A stretch of DNA of 50,587 nt. It comes from Bacillota bacterium. Lineage in GTDB: Bacteria > Bacillota > Clostridia > Lachnospirales > Bianqueaceae. The notes beneath the pieces are model-generated. The model worked only from the letters and a program-made list of their open reading frames with translations. It was not told where the DNA came from and did no database searches. The position numbers and the translations under genes are program-made. Location: the NCBI GenBank assembly GCA_017442535.1, contig JAFRZL010000009.1:1-50587 (forward strand), written 5' to 3'. This document shows, one piece after another, positions 50,352 through 50,587 of the stretch. Position 1 is the first letter of the stretch; every line of letters starts with the position of its first letter.

Positions 50352-50587
50352 CCGCTCCGATATTCCCGCTTGGCGCGCGCAAAACGCGGAGACAACATCG
50401 GAATATCGGAGCGGGGGGAGAAAAACAGCAAGGCCCGCACGAGGATTCCGCTCCGATATTCCCACTCAGCGCGCGCAAAACTCGGAGACAACATCGGAAT
50501 ATCGGAGCGGAGGAGGAAAACAGCAAGGCCCGCACGAGGATTCCGCTCCGATATTCCCACTTGGCGCGCGCAAAACGCGAAGACAAC
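50352..50587. repeat. Tandem palindromic repeat, 95-96 bp unit, running off the right edge
   Basis: CCGCTCCGATATTCC (50352-50366, 50448-50462, 50543-50557) is followed 33 bp later by its exact complement GGAATATCGGAGCGG (50400-50414, 50496-50510). Between and after the arms the units also agree almost completely (for example GCAAGGCCCGCACGAGGATT). At least 2.4 copies are visible. No convincing gene lies in this stretch; minus-strand frames here are just the repeat read as codons. Confidence 0.9.

Noticed and set aside
50352..50587. CRISPR array
   Set aside because: The unit is 95-96 bp, contains its own inverted repeat, and the would-be spacers are the same in each unit. No cas genes are near.

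Overview
The window looks like a chromosomal segment of a gut- or rumen-type Clostridia (Firmicutes, probably near Lachnospirales/Oscillospirales). The evidence is AGGAGG-type ribosome sites, frequent TTG/GTG starts, many lipoproteins, a WalRK-YycHI cluster, an ftsEX-M23-ctpA cluster, and a single-chain PurL of about 1250 residues. I ran no searches; product names come from motifs and gene order.

Region 1 (1-9.9 kb) is a visibly AT-richer accessory region. It holds lipoproteins, two paralogous two-membrane-span proteins, an IS3-family transposase remnant and other gene fragments. A module consisting of a palindrome, a sigma-A promoter and the 5' end of a response-regulator gene occurs three times. 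Only the third copy leads into an intact gene: a LytTR response regulator, followed by a secreted Cys-rich protein, a lipoprotein and a GHKL sensor kinase. I consider this self-regulated sensory locus, with broken sister copies around it, the best candidate for an undescribed system.

Region 2 (9.9-33.5 kb) is GC-richer. It starts with asnS and a GNAT gene on the minus strand. A plus-strand catabolic operon follows: GH29 fucosidase, Asp/Glu-racemase-like protein, DUF1537 four-carbon acid-sugar kinase, BKACE beta-keto acid cleavage enzyme, and an HPr-kinase-like P-loop protein. Next come a CdaR/PucR-type regulator, ftsE, ftsX, an EnvC-like M23 protein, ctpA and nth (cell-wall remodelling at division, then DNA repair). 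An enolase-superfamily dehydratase, a MATE transporter, a GH31 alpha-xylosidase-like enzyme, ddl and several small proteins follow.

Region 3 (33.5-35.1 kb) is a short AT-rich insert. It has a long inverted repeat, a near-consensus promoter, a 20-codon ORF and a lipoprotein of the CGKPEC type.

Region 4 (35.2-50.3 kb) is core: purL, a membrane PP2C-like phosphatase carrying an extracytoplasmic LysM domain, an ABC-2 type exporter pair, a WalR/WalK two-component system with YycH/YycI-like proteins, murA and rlmH. Many genes here bear on peptidoglycan: ftsEX-M23, ctpA, ddl, the PP2C-LysM protein, walRK and murA.

The right edge (50.35-50.59 kb) carries a 95-96 bp tandem repeat built on a perfect 15-bp inverted repeat and runs off the window. 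The left edge cuts a lipoprotein gene. I saw no tRNA, rRNA, CRISPR array or intact insertion sequence.
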